From Plectrocnemia conspersa (taxonomy: Eukaryota > Arthropoda > Insecta > Trichoptera > Polycentropodidae): a stretch of 64,000 bases of DNA. The stretch covers positions 62,001 through 126,000 of the forward strand of contig VTFK01000308.1 of assembly GCA_009617715.1 (NCBI GenBank), in the 5' to 3' direction. Position 1 is the stretch's first letter; each line of letters begins with the position of its first letter. The translations under genes were made by a program, and so were the position numbers. The notes below the pieces were generated by a model, which had not been told where the DNA came from, made no database searches, and was given only the letters and a program-made list of their open reading frames with translations. This document shows, one piece after another, positions 1-12,335 of this stretch.

Positions 1-19
1 AAAATATCTTGCAGGAGGA

Positions 20-88
20 ATGAAGAGAGAGAGAGAAGGAGAGAGAGAGAGAAAGGCAGGCAGTGGTGCAGGCAGGCAGGCAGGCAGC

Positions 89-135
<47 letters not shown>

Positions 136-153
136 TTATATATATATACATAC

Positions 154-209
<56 letters not shown>

Positions 210-210
210 A
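20..210. repeat. Compound microsatellite: GA, GGCA and TA runs
   Basis: A GA-rich stretch (about 20-55) passes into a run of four-base AGGC units (about 55-90) and then into a long TA run with scattered ACA/ATG interruptions to about 210. The open frame across it encodes only Tyr/Ile repeats and is not a gene. Confidence 0.95.
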
Positions 211-815
211 TACATATTCAAGGATTCCACAAATATTTCGGCTGAGATACTCCAGCTGTTCTTAAAAATTCGTGACCATGGCTGAAGCACTACAGCCGAA
301 ATATCGAACAGTAAATTCTAATCGCGATTAATACCGATTTCAATGTTATTAATACTCGTGAACCTCTCAGAAACCATTTACACTATTAACTTATTTTTTT
401 TATATTTTAATTGCTTAATAACTAGACCTCTTGAGAGAAAGGTATCCTCTTTGTAAAGTAGAATTTGTTTGATCTGCCGGTTGATTTATGTGTATGTAAT
501 AGGATTATAGTCGAATGTGATGATAAAAACACTAGGCTAATACATAGGTATTATATAGTTGAATGTAAAGTTATGCGTTATCTTTTTATATTTCTAAATT
601 TTTAATACGTAATAAAATCAGATATAATAAAAATATTATCTAAATGATATATAAAAGTATATTTAATTTAGTGTAGATAAAATTAGTTTAATGAAAAATT
701 GTGATATAGTTTATTCTGTGCATTTCTTTTTCTTAGATTTTACATAACAATTTTAAAAATTAACATAAAATATGTGTGATTATTAGATATATGTGTTTGA
801 AAAACAAAGTAGCTG
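211..815. other. AT-rich stretch, no gene seen
   Basis: Unique-looking AT-rich DNA with no open frame resembling a protein, no RNA gene and no clear repeat. Confidence 0.6.
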
Positions 816-856
816 TATTTGTATTCTAGCGCTTTTTTCCTAGGAGCGTTAGGAAA
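816..856 (+). mobile_element. Short LINE reverse-transcriptase relic
   Basis: About 40 bases match the C-terminal part of the Jockey/CR1-like element at 57.7-58.9 kb. The shared core is a 'tattctagcgc...ctaggagcgtta' block, equivalent to the codons for SAFxLGAL in the longer copy. Only this short core is recognisable and the flanks have decayed. The same block recurs at about 14.30 kb, so a chance match is unlikely, but the fragment alone is too short to classify firmly. Confidence 0.55.
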
Positions 857-2405
857 CTTTTTATACATTAACATATCTATAAAATTCAATCGGTAATTTT
901 TTGTGCACTAGTGATATTGATAAGGTTTTTGTATTTTCTGTTCCAAATTTTTTAATTCATTTTTAAAAGTATATGTTAAATATTTATATTAACCCAAAGT
1001 TGTATTTTTTATAAAGCTGATGCTACAGCTGTAGCGTGTTTTCTTTGTCCACGCCTTGATATGTACACCCTCCATTATTGATCTGATTAGAATACTTATA
1101 AGTATTCATCATACACCTATGTGTATTGCTGAAGTTTATAAAGAGAGTAAAATATATAGTACTACTATTGTATTATCCATTGTAAATTACAAAGAGAATA
1201 CACTTTACCGTCAATTTATAATACGTACATTTAGCTAATCGAACAATATATATTGTATATATTGAAGATAACTTGAATAAAATCTTACTTATTTTAATAA
1301 AATATTTTGATTTTTGAGCTGATCATGCCCAAACAATTATAAAAAAATTACAATTATATTTTAACATCTTAAGAAACTACAATGACGCTTTGCAAAGCCA
1401 TTAGACAAACACAAAACGAAACTTTATACGTAACAAAGCCGACAAAGGTTGGTCACACCTGCGCTCCGAAACGTCGTTCGCATCAAATTACGTTCTATAA
1501 GTTAATACATCTTGTTATATTCCAAAAGGCGTGGGCGCTTCAAAGATTGATTGTCACTTTACAATTCAAAACATTTATAGCGTGTAACGGGTGTCACCTT
1601 TGATTGGAATAATTGGAATCAGGTAACCAACGGAAATATTCATGGGGATTTTCTAGCTTTTCAACGAGCGATTTCAATAATCTATCGCACTAAATTGGTG
1701 GTTAGTACCATAATTGTAAATAGAATTCGATTATATAAATACCTCCTATGTTGACAAAATCACAAATTATGGTGGATTATCGTAACGATGTGAAAATGTG
1801 AATATAGCATACTTACACCCTAATTAAGCTATAATCGAGTGTATTGAATATTATGCTTAGATACTTAATAATATTAAATATTATTAAAAATATTTTGTCA
1901 TTAAAATATGTATATAAATTTAATATATTATGATATCTTAGGTTGAAAGATCTGAATCCGCTACTGCGGTATGCGTAAGTCATGGCTATAGATGCCGCGA
2001 GACATGCACAAAAATAATAACATTAACTAAATAATTGAGTTTTTTATGTCAGAAAACCTAGATGCAAACCTAAAATAAATTACAGCAATTTTAAGATTTT
2101 ATAAATGCTTTTAAATACAAACAGCAGTATTATCAGCAATTTTTATTACACTTGTATGTCTCGATACACATATTATTTATTAAAATATTTGGCCCCGGGT
2201 GAAGTTCGGCGTCACAGATACTTACATCAATACATTAAATCACACTTTTCGTAGATTAGACCGAATCACCGGTTAGAGATCAGATAACCTCAATTTTCCT
2301 CAGATCAGTCGCAAATTAGGTTCACCTAATCCCACCCGATAAAAAATGACAGGCGCGTTCGTGCGATCAAATCACCCCCTATATATGTATGTATATATAT
2401 AATAT
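857..2405. other. AT-rich stretch, no gene seen
   Basis: Mostly AT-rich DNA. The short open frames at 1056-1238 and 1382-1603 have no recognisable domain, composition bias or splice context. I see no gene here. Confidence 0.6.
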
Positions 2406-2409
2406 AATA

Positions 2410-2790
2410 AAAAATCGCGAGGAGAGATAAAATAGGACGAGCATTGAAAAATCCGGTGGTGCAATTTTAGGCGCGATCACAATTTCGCCGAGTAGCGAAC
2501 AATCGTTTTTTTTTTATTATTTTTCACCACAAAGGCGCTTAGCGGCGTCTCGCTTTCGCACATTAGGTTAGAGAGAGAAGGAGAGCGCCGGCAATAAACA
2601 ACGGGCGCGGCCGGGAAATTCAATAGCGGGCGCGCACACGTTCGACGAAAAATGAAAACATAGGGTTGCGCGACAAGTGGCTGCGTGCATGGGCGGCTTT
2701 GTGAAATAATTTTGACGAATTTGATCCGGATGCTTTACCGGCGGCTATTATTAGCTACGTGCGTTTGTGGAGATTGCTGGAAATTCGGAA
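2410..2790. promoter_or_regulatory. CpG-rich noncoding block
   Basis: A sharp rise in GC and CpG content inside AT-rich DNA, with many GCGCG, CGGCG and GAGA-type tracts (for example gagagagagaagg near 2570) but no open frame. In insects such islands often mark promoters or enhancers. That is inference from composition only, and no transcription start or factor is proven. Confidence 0.4.
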
Positions 2791-2988
2791 CAAATTACAT
2801 GTCAATAGTATTTGTGTGTTATAAAATTATTCGCTGACTGATGCTTCTTTATTATATTTTATGTAGCTATGGATACTGTTGGTTCACTATCAATCTTATA
2901 TGTTGTAAAATGTCGGCCTGCTGAAAATACTCTGTACGCCGGCCGTAGGTAAAACAAAATTTGAAGCACATTAGTCTAAAAATTTCAC

Positions 2989-3033
2989 AAAAAGAAGAGA
3001 GCAAGTTTAGGTTAGTTTAGCTCTCTTCTTTTT
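2989..3033. repeat. Perfect 14-bp hairpin
   Basis: AAAAAGAAGAGAGC (2989-3002) is the exact reverse complement of GCTCTCTTCTTTTT (3020-3033), separated by a 17-base loop that contains a TTAGGTTAG motif. It is followed by a T run. It could be a structured RNA element or a remnant of an inverted-repeat transposon. No function is assigned. Confidence 0.8.
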
Positions 3034-3338
3034 TTATACCCGTTACCGTTACTGTCAGGTTACAATGGAAGATTTTATAAAAAAAATAATAAATATTTTT
3101 TGGTCGGCACTGATAGAAATCGTGACGCACAATCATCGTTTAAGATTTTTGTCCAGTTTATTTAACATTTGTTACGCTGTAAAATTATTCAGATAGTTTG
3201 TTGATTTTATAAGAGAACTTTCTTTTTCTCTTATTCCTCATTCTATATCTCTCTGATATATGCTAGATTATTATTTTTTTACAAATTACAAATGATTGTT
3301 TTGCTACAAATATAATATAACTCGATATATGTACAGTT

Positions 3339-3515
3339 GATCCCCCAATAACACGATAAACTGGGGATGTGCTATTTGGGTGCGTGTAGTTGGGGACTAA
3401 AAAAATACTAAATACTAATTTTTTGCAATACGTACGTATGAATTAGGCACGCTAAAATATAAAGTAACAGGCACCCAAATAGCACGTCCTCAATTTACCG
3501 TGTTATTGGGGGGTC
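3339..3515. mobile_element. MITE with 45-bp terminal inverted repeats
   Basis: The left arm 3339-3383 and right arm 3471-3515 are inverted copies that agree at 40 of 45 positions. They begin GAYCCCCCAATAACAC and end in GTGCTATTTGGGTGC at the inner edge. The 87-base centre is non-coding. The size (177 bp) and structure fit a non-autonomous DNA transposon. No convincing target-site duplication is visible, so the superfamily is not assigned. A transcript of it would fold into a long hairpin. Confidence 0.85.
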
Positions 3516-6025
3516 TACTATTTGTACAATTTTTAACATAAATTACGATTTTTGGGAAAATACTTTACTCAAAATACTCTTTATTAACATCAGAGAACGA
3601 TATTTAATGCTGCATTTTAAAAATGTTAATTCTTCGTTTTTCTATTCAAATTTAATCCAGAACTCAAAGATATATTTTTTATTGCTTATTTTAATCGTTC
3701 GCTGTAACCTGAAATGCGTAAGCCCAATGCGTTTCAACGAGGTAAATCTATACTAAGTGGATAAGTTAATCTGACAATGTGAATAAAATACTAAAAAGTA
3801 AATAAAAAAAAAACCAGGACGGTATTTTATTTTTATCCTCTCCCGCCATTTTTTTGTTATTTAAAAAATATATGTTTGAATATTAGTCATTCAAATGTTT
3901 ACATAATAAAATATTGAAAAAAATCAAATGATATTTAGTAAATATTCTTACTTTGTGAAAGTGTTTTATAATTCATAAAATCTTCCATACTGCATCCGTT
4001 TCAATATCTTGGACTTAGAAAACGCGTGTCTGTGTTTCAGCTATTAATCGGTATGTTTTTAACCATTTTTTACATAAAGTCTTGGGTTTTAAATCGCAAT
4101 GGGTGGACCATGGCGTTTATTAAATATTAGGTTTGTAGTATGTTTAAAATGTAAGCTAGATCAAGTATCTGTTATAATTAAATTATAATTAGCACTCTTT
4201 CATATTCTGTAGAAGTACATGGCACGCACAGTTTTTAAACACTTGATTAGTAAATTTAAAACCTGTGTAATACACCGTTTATTATTGACAAAGTAATTTC
4301 TAAGCGCATAAAGTGTGTAAGGATATACTAATGCTAATTAACTAACGCTAAGATCTGATAATATGATTTCAATATATTTATCTTTTATTACCAGCAAACG
4401 CTTTCTCATATTGTTCACAATGCTGGTAATAAATTTACCTAAATGAATGGGGATAATTATTTTATTATCCATAAGGTGTATATCGATTTAAATTTCATTT
4501 TTTCTGTGGCGTTCTCAAACTAGTACGATTTTTTCCCTTTTTTATTATTCATATTTTTTTCAGACGCATCAATTTATCATATACCTTTTTTAAGGACCTT
4601 CGAAAGAATCGGAAATTCAAATAAAACGCCATGTATTGAAGCGAGATCCATCAAAAATTGTATTGATGAAATTCGCCTAAAAATACCACAATACTTTGCT
4701 TAGTCAACTTCACATCGAATATTGTCTACACTACATGAAAATGTCGACATGATAACGAATATTTTATTAATAACAGCTTATACAGTTCTAAATGAACTTG
4801 CTTCCCATTTTACTCCCAAAACATGGCCAATTGGTTTAATCTCTTGTCCTAAATCAAAAATATACTTTTAAGAGATTGACTATACATATATTGAAAACAA
4901 TTTATCTATAAATTTCTGAGAATAATTGATACCATGTACCTAAATATCATATGAGAGTTGTAGACAATGGCATATAATAATATTGGGATATATTTTTAGC
5001 ATTCGTTAAGCAACACCAGATTTTTTCCGAGCGTAACATTTTCACCATCGCCAGTAAAAGCCACAAGATTTTTTGTAAATACCCATTGTCAAATCCATGT
5101 ATATTAAAACAAGTTAACACTTCTGTAATTTTATTAGCTGTTTGATCGGGCAATTCTATTAAATGTAGACCTGTGAATATATCGGTCTCACGTATTAAGC
5201 ACCATATTTGTGTTGTTTTTTTTTACTGAGTAGATTCATAGATTAAAACTAAAAATTTCCCCCTTTTTTTGATATTTTTTTGTAATATTCAAAATTTCAT
5301 TTCTTCTCTGATATGGTTGATTACATTGTTGCACTATGCGCGTCTGTTAATGTCACTTATCTGAAATAAAATTTATTTAATACTCAATCAACTGGTCATT
5401 TTTTGTCGCGTGATTTTCGCGCAGCACAGAGTTACATCAATAAAATTATTTTATCAGCGAATTGCTTCTTTCATCAAAACTTAGCTTACATATTAAATTT
5501 CGATCATCTGTAGCCTAAAATCAAAAGAGGCGAGAATAATGCTAGTTTAATGTGTGTTTTATTGCTTTACTTCGCGCTTAAATGAAATTTCCTGTGACAT
5601 TTGTATATAAATTATACAAATAAATAATTATTTTTCCATACTGTACGGCGTAACTGTCATACTTCGTTGTAATCGCCAAATGTCAAAACGAGAGTTTGTC
5701 AGCTTTTTATGTTTTATGTATATTTCTTGCATTCTTGTTATATTCATCCTCTAATAATATTTGGTACATAAAATTTTATACGAAATATTTCATATCAAAA
5801 TATATATTATAAAAAGTAAATTCCATTACAATTAAAATGCTCCACTACACCACTACCTATTAGTAATTATTAACCACCAGACTTAAAGTCTGATAATCGG
5901 TGACATATATTTAATATATTTATTATACATTATTATTTGCATTATATTTTATAAGCAAAAAATTAAATATTTAGTTAATCTCAATTTTTAATATTCGATT
6001 ATTTTTAAATATATTTTTTTATACT
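3516..6025. other. AT-rich stretch with one small inverted repeat
   Basis: No gene is recognisable; the small open frame at 4947-5153 has no support. A 13-bp perfect inverted repeat TTTATTACCAGCA lies at 4384-4396 and 4421-4433 with a 24-base loop. Confidence 0.6.
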
Positions 6026-6029
6026 GCTT

Positions 6030-6095
6030 TTGTGACTCGAACGCGTAACCTTTGAATTGCTAGTCTAGACCTTTTAACTACGCTATTTCAACCAT
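6030..6095 (-). mobile_element. tRNA-derived SINE head
   Basis: On the minus strand this shows a tRNA-like polymerase III promoter: an A-box-like TAGCGTAGTTAAAAGG (complement of about 6071-6086) and a B box GTTCGAGTC (complement of 6034-6042) at tRNA-like spacing. The acceptor and anticodon stems do not close properly, so it is not a functional tRNA. The T-rich flank at about 6003-6020 becomes an A-rich tail on this strand, as expected for a SINE or tRNA pseudogene. Confidence 0.6.
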
Positions 6096-8685
6096 AATAT
6101 GGAACTGTTGACAAAACTAAGAACCTTAATTTAACTTATGTTTCATGTAAGACGCTTCGATTAAATGGTTTCATAGGATGTGGCCGATTTTTTTTTATTA
6201 AACGCTTTATTTTTCAATCACAATTTTATTATCAATTATCAAAATATGCTCAATTTACATAAATAAATTTTCGCTGTAGATCGAAAAATAAACAAATCCC
6301 TTGATTATAAAAATCTTTATCTTAAAGGTTGTAAATTTTGCAAATGCTATTATAATATCACTCTTATAATTGAATTTTGTATTTCTAAGAAATATGTCTA
6401 AATGTTTTAAAGGTGATAATTTGTAGGAGAAAGGTCAGAGAAAAATAGGGGATGAGGCGAAAATTTGTTAAAATTTTTAAGTTGATAATAAAGTATAAGG
6501 TTTCGTATTATTATGGAGTTATATCGCTTCTAGTCTGTTTATCAACATCAAATGTTTTATAGTTATTTTTTTATTGTTTTAATCTCTAGAATATAATTCA
6601 ATTAATAATCGCTTCAAATATCACTATACTTTTTACTCTGTTTTAAAGTTTCTTTTCTGTCTAATCGTGTGTCCTGATTATCGTAGAGATTTTATTTTTT
6701 ATTACAAGTAAAATAGTTTCCTATTTGTTTTTAGAATGAACTGCTTTTTTGAACAGTTCGTGCGATATCCATTTGTACATTTTTTATGGCATCCAGTTGT
6801 CGTTAACTGGTTGCACGAGAATCATCTTAGTTTGCTGTAATAGTTATTGGTGGATTAGCTTCAACAGAATATCTCAATATTTTTTATCAACAGTGTTCCA
6901 ATGGATAATATTTAGTAAAAAAAATTGGAACCGACATTTTTGTCAAATCTTAAGTTAATATTTAATTCTTTAACTTTTCGTCCATATCATAATGCATAGG
7001 ATTAAAAAAAACGTGTTCGACTGCAATTAAAACAAATATATAGAACACAACATACTTTGTAAAGTAGATATTGTTATTTATTATAATTACGGTCCGTTTC
7101 CGACTAAGTTAAAATCGGCCAACACAATAGATTTTTTAATTGAATTTCTCTTGCTGAAAGAATCAGATTTTTAATGTGAATATTGCCATTTTACAATGTC
7201 TTACAGTTTTCTGACAAACAGTACACTCGCCAAATCCCAAATTGATATTTCTTATGGCCTGGTTTGAACTTACAAAAGTAGACGTATGTCTTTTGTCGAC
7301 ACAAAAACATAAGCCAAAAAAAGTTTGAAAAGAACACAACACCTTTCATGAAATAAATACAAAATATTTTTTACTAGGATTACAAACCTCTTGTTTCAAT
7401 CACTGTCTGTTTCTTACTGAATAAAAATCAGCTACTTGATATGAAACAGCCTTATATATAAATCATTGTCAGCTTCAATATTCTTTCCTTATTGAAACTA
7501 ATTTAAATCTTTACCTTAGGTTTTAAAATATTGTGTTAAATAACTCTCAGGGCATATTTGACAGATCTGTTTTCAATTCGAACATCTGCAATATTTCACT
7601 TTACTGTCATCATTGATTATACGTCTTTCTTTTTCTCATAAAAAAATACGCTAATTCTAATATTTATAAATATTATATATATAATATATAGTTTATTATT
7701 TGTAAAAATGAAATATTCAAAGCTAGGTTTATGTTGCTTACAGTAAATTGAACGATTTTGATATTTTTCTGAGAATTTGTCCTTATGTATTTTTAATAAA
7801 TATTGCTTTTAGATAATGTTAAGCATGTTTGGATTTTTTCGTATAAGATAATTTGAGGCCTTCGGCGATTCGTAAAATTATCCGAGCTTTTGCTACGGGA
7901 AATAAAGAAAATGAGATATGTTTGTGGGATAATCAAACATAGACATGACTTATCGGTTAAGTGGAAATGGATTTGTACCGATGATTATACACGTAAGCAT
8001 AGATAAAAATAGAATATTTATTATTTTATAAAGGCAAGATAAACAAAAATGTTTTATTATTTTCTCTTTTGGTGATAAAGTATACTAATAAAAATGATTT
8101 TTACGCATTTTAAAACTGCTGTACGAACAATTTATTACTAACGATATAATCTACATAACTTTAAAGATTTTATTTGATTTAAATTGTGTGTAAAGCTTAA
8201 CATAATAAAATGCGATTTTATCAACAAAAAAATATAATTACATACATTTTAATACAGCGTGAAAAATGTCTTATATAATTTATGTAGGTGGTACAATATA
8301 GCATTATTTTATATGCTGCACGAAAACCTAGGTTTAGTGAGTTGTTTTAATTAAAACAAACTTTATTTAATCTAAATAAGCTCAGTCGTTTTCAATTGCT
8401 TTATAATCCCAACGGGGTAATAGAGAAAACATTTTATTTAATAAAATACTACAATTTATATATTTAAATTTGTTTTTCTAAAACGTTTTTATTTCAAAGA
8501 AAAATACAAAATACCCGTTTTTAAGCAAAAGTATAATCAAGGTCATTGATATTTATTTTATTCTTTAAATAACTCGTGTACGACAAAAAATACTGCAGTT
8601 ATATTCAAAGTAATATCTATTCACTTTAAATACATTAAACTTGTGATCCTTTGAAATATTGTAGATACGTTAAAAATTAAAAATA
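6096..8685. other. AT-rich stretch, no gene seen
   Basis: AT-rich DNA with only short, unsupported open frames (for example 6749-6958). Confidence 0.6.
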
Positions 8686-8689
8686 CACT

Positions 8690-8960
8690 CAAAAAAGTCC
8701 ATACTAAAGAAGTCCTTGTAGCGAAGCAGATCTTGGAGCGAAGTAGTAGTCCTAGCGTCGATGTGTAGTGTAGTCGAGTGTGTATAATCTAGTTTTGTAC
8801 CGCGTAATATACACCGTTGTGTGCGTATACATTATTTCCATTTCGCATGTTGGTGGGGGTAGTAGGAATGCGGCGTTATTTTAAACAGCTGCTAGGTTCA
8901 CGAGTATAGTTCAGTGTTTGGCGTGTTTCTAAACTGGTGTTGTGTATGTATCGCTACAAA
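8690..8960. promoter_or_regulatory. CpG/GT-rich noncoding block
   Basis: GC content rises. The block carries imperfect internal repeats (gtagcgaagcag / ggagcgaagtag), a CAGCTG E-box near 8887 and GT-rich tracts, with no open frame. It is a candidate promoter or enhancer by composition only. Confidence 0.3.
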
Positions 8961-8968
8961 TATATAAT

Positions 8969-9016
8969 TATAATTCAGATCGTTATCACAGATTAGATTT
9001 TCCTAATCTAATGGAT
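8969..9016 (+). repeat. SINE-tail-like repeat, shared with 42.96 kb
   Basis: This segment reads 'ataattcagatcgttatcacagat...ttttcctaatct' and closely matches 42958-43018, which lies just downstream of a tRNA-like SINE head. It is therefore probably the body or 3' part of the same SINE family, here without the head. The evidence is the two-copy similarity. Confidence 0.55.
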
Positions 9017-9036
9017 CAATAAATAATTAAAATATT

Positions 9037-9070
9037 ACACAATCAACAACTAAGTAGTTGTTGATTGTGT
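9037..9070. repeat. Perfect 16-bp palindrome with 2-base centre
   Basis: ACACAATCAACAACTA (9037-9052) is followed by AG and its exact reverse complement (9055-9070). The right half extended by TAA equals, on the other strand, a 19-base string found again at 10752-10770. The arms match no known gene. It would be extruded as a cruciform or fold as a hairpin RNA. Confidence 0.9.
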
Positions 9071-9439
9071 TAACACGGTTACATCTGTGATGTGATTTTG
9101 CATCAAAAGAATGACAATAAATAAATTTAAGATTTTATTTGAATATTTGTAAATGATTATGATTTTCGTTGCATAAAACACTTGAGTTGTTAAAGATGAA
9201 CCTAATATTCACCTGAGGTTTGCCAAGTATTATTTTTTCTTTCCATTTTTAAAGAGCGACTATTTTATGTCGTAGACATCCTTTTCACGTCGCCTTCTTC
9301 CGCTAATATCGATCAGACTAGAGGGCCACATTATATTTTTTTAAATTCTCCAAATAGATGATAATTCAATTCGTCGCCTTAGCCAATTATGACGTTTCTC
9401 ATGCAAATATGTTGTTGTTGTCGTCGAGAATTATGCTAA

Positions 9440-9660
9440 TTCGTCATAAATCACCGGGTATTATTGCGGCGTCACGTGACTGAAGAACGTAAATCTACAC
9501 TCTGGGCGGCCGTGGCGAAGAGAGAGGCAGTTTTAGGGTTCATGGGGTGGAATGGGTGCCTTAGGGGTAGAAATATGAAGCGTCCGTATCAATTTTTGTC
9601 GGATCGGCTGCGAAACGTTGCCGCGAAAGGCGCCATGTGTTGCCGCTTTCATTGTATGTC
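9440..9660. promoter_or_regulatory. CpG-rich block with CACGTG palindrome
   Basis: A GC-rich island. GTCACGTGAC (9471-9480) is a perfect palindrome around a CACGTG E-box, the core bound by bHLH proteins such as Myc/Max/USF. An open frame of 66 codons crosses it but has no recognisable domain. It ends at the start of a repeat shared with 11.99 kb, so part of the block could itself be transposon-derived. Confidence 0.35.
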
Positions 9661-9770
9661 GTAAGTAATGTAGTGGCGAAACAATAAAGATGCGCTCAGC
9701 ACTTTGGCCACCCTTTGGTCACATCACCTTCTTATCCTCTATTATATTATCTATGGTAGAAGAATTTTAT
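9661..9770 (+). repeat. Interspersed repeat, copy 1
   Basis: The segment 'gtaagtaatgtagtggcg...' through a 'ggccaccctttggtcac' block to 'tattatctatggt' matches 11991-12120 nearly throughout, with small indels. The higher GC content than the surroundings and the dispersed copies indicate a mobile-element fragment of unknown class. Confidence 0.7.
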
Positions 9771-11985
9771 TAACTTATCTGAGGTTTGTTGACTAAAGTA
9801 ATGTCGTGTGGTATTTGTATTCCTTTGCTAGTATTCGCATACTGAGTTAAGCTACTGAGCTTTGATCGATCAATTTGCAGATGATAAAAAATATACACAC
9901 GCTGCGGTAGTAATTTATTAAATTATTCAACGTTAGAAACATTGTTTAACGTTTGAATGATCATTTTCCTCGCTGCCGTCACACTAGTTTTGCCAGAGTA
10001 CCGCCTAGTTTGTCACCAAATAAATCAGCCTTTCACAATACCCCCCTCTAGCAATTTATAATTGCAAAATTGAACTAGAAAGAGGATACCTTGGTATTGA
10101 TGAATGTGGGAATGTCGAGTTCACTGTCGTCATATCGGATTTTAGGACCCCTATAATTTTAATTTCATTTTTGAGTCTTCTCTTATAAAACTGTATTTAT
10201 TATAATGAAAAAATTGTTTTGAAAAAATACTAAGAAATCACTGATATATTAATTCTTTATTTTATTTTAGTGCAATATCAGATAAAAAGTGCTTAATCAA
10301 GCTGCTTTATTTTCTTTGAGTAGTTGGTTTTTGCTGTCTAGCATTAATATTGTTGTCGCCAGAAGTTTTTCACTTGCTTTTATCAATTATTTATTAAACA
10401 TTTTTATTTTTTGTATGAACATATTGTTTATGGAACTATTCTTAAAAGTATAGTACCAAATGCACAATAATACATTTAATTCGTGGATGATCTGTGTTAG
10501 TATTCAATTTATGCAAAAATCAAATTCCTCTGTGCATTGTCTGAGAAAGTATGTTAGCTATTTTCTGCATGAAAAATATTGAATTTAATGGTTTTTGTAA
10601 GAGATTTGTTAATCATTTTCATAGAGTTTGTGCTGCTTCTCAAAATGATTATCAAAAGAGTCTGTCGAAGGCATTGTTTATGTCAGGTTTTGGGTATTTT
10701 ATGTTTGTATTTATTGTATTTATTTCGTTTGCCTAATGCGTTACAATGAGGTTAACACAATCAACAACTATTAAGTACGTATTGAGACACCATTCTGAAA
10801 TAAAAGTCTGTAAAACTATTATTAGAGCTCGCAATCAATAGATTTCACTATTTACTACCTTGTTTCATTACATTATATTTTTTTATCAGTGATATTATAA
10901 AATCTAGAAAAACCTCATATGTAATGATCAATTGGAATTCAAATTATAGAATTATCACTAATTTTGTTCTCTTAGACCAGGAACAGGGTACCCATTTTTA
11001 TGCAAAGAGCCATTTGGAATTTATATAATCAAAATTCTCAACTACAAAATTATGTAACCCGTAACTTTTTACTAGCAAAAGTAATCATAGTCAAGGATAT
11101 TAAAAAAATAAAATCATTTTATATTTAAATTTTATTTTTTAACATTAAAAAAATATTATTAGGAATTTATAAATTTATTAAAATTTAAGTCCTCCACACA
11201 GAATAGAAATTAAAAAAACAAGAGCTTATATAAGATTCGGGAGGAGTTTTTGCGATATAACATATCAATCAATCTATTAATATTTCATGACTAAAATTAC
11301 AGTAAATTACACACTCTTAAATCACGAGTCAGTCGATCCATGTCACGTTTTCTAAAGCTGTGCTTCCAGATGGACAGTATGAATGACAATAATATACAAT
11401 ACTTAAGATAAAGCCATAATTGTCAATAAGTGGGATTCATTCTTGCAGCAGAAGTAAATTTGTATTTACTTTAAATATGCTAATAATATAAGTCAGTTTC
11501 ACTGTTTAGTTACATATAATAATTGCGAGCTTTAATAATTGTTCTTAATTATTAAAAAATATATCACAGATACTCTAGCACAGTTTTAGTCTGATATTGT
11601 CACAATGTATACTCATAGTTTTTATAATTGCATTTAACTGTCGTCTGACGGATATTTTGAATAAAAAATACCATTAAAGTGAGAATTTAAGAGGTGGGTC
11701 ATTGTGTGAGTAGTAATACATTTTTAAAACAACCAGAGCATATTCGATTTACACCGTAAAAATACTAACTACAAAAAATAGTTTTTCAAAATAATATAAT
11801 TTTATTTATATTGTTAAGTCACAAACTCAATTATAGTAAATCATATAAGTGCAGTAAAAAAATATTTTGTTAAATCCAAAGGGTTAAAAATATATTTTTT
11901 ATGCTACAAAATAATAATACTTGATAGTGTGTCCGCATTGTATCTTTATATTTTCTATATCAATAGCACCATATTCTAAAGGCCT
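9771..11985. other. AT-rich stretch, no gene seen
   Basis: No gene is recognised. At 10752-10770 lies TTAACACAATCAACAACTA, also found inverted in the palindrome at 9055-9073. The open frame at 10551-10736 lacks any recognisable feature. Confidence 0.6.
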
Positions 11986-11989
11986 CTAG

Positions 11990-12335
11990 TAAGTGATGTA
12001 GTGGTGAGACAATAACTATGCGCTTGACACTTCAGCCACCCCCCGGTCACCCACTCCATTATATTAGATATCTATGGTGCGGTGTGGTAGACACACTTTT
12101 ATTAAGTTGTCCTCTCGGGATGTTTATAAGGGAATAAGCCGCGGTCGCTTCTCTCTTTTTATGCTCTTTCATCCCTTGCGGCTATGGGGCTGCTCTTATG
12201 GAGATTGGACTTTCAACTATGCGGCTGCTGGGAACCGATACGACGACGTTTCAATTGGATCGACTTGTAATGTATCTAGGTGTGTTAGTGCATTTTTATT
12301 TAGGTTGACCGGCTCAGAACTTTTTTATTAAATTG
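11990..12335 (+). repeat. Interspersed repeat, copy 2, with GC-rich tail
   Basis: 11991-12120 matches the repeat at 9661-9770. It continues into a GC-richer segment with an 85-codon open frame (12074-12331) that resembles no family I know. The frame may be a remnant of an element's coding or untranslated part. Nothing supports a host gene. Confidence 0.6.
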
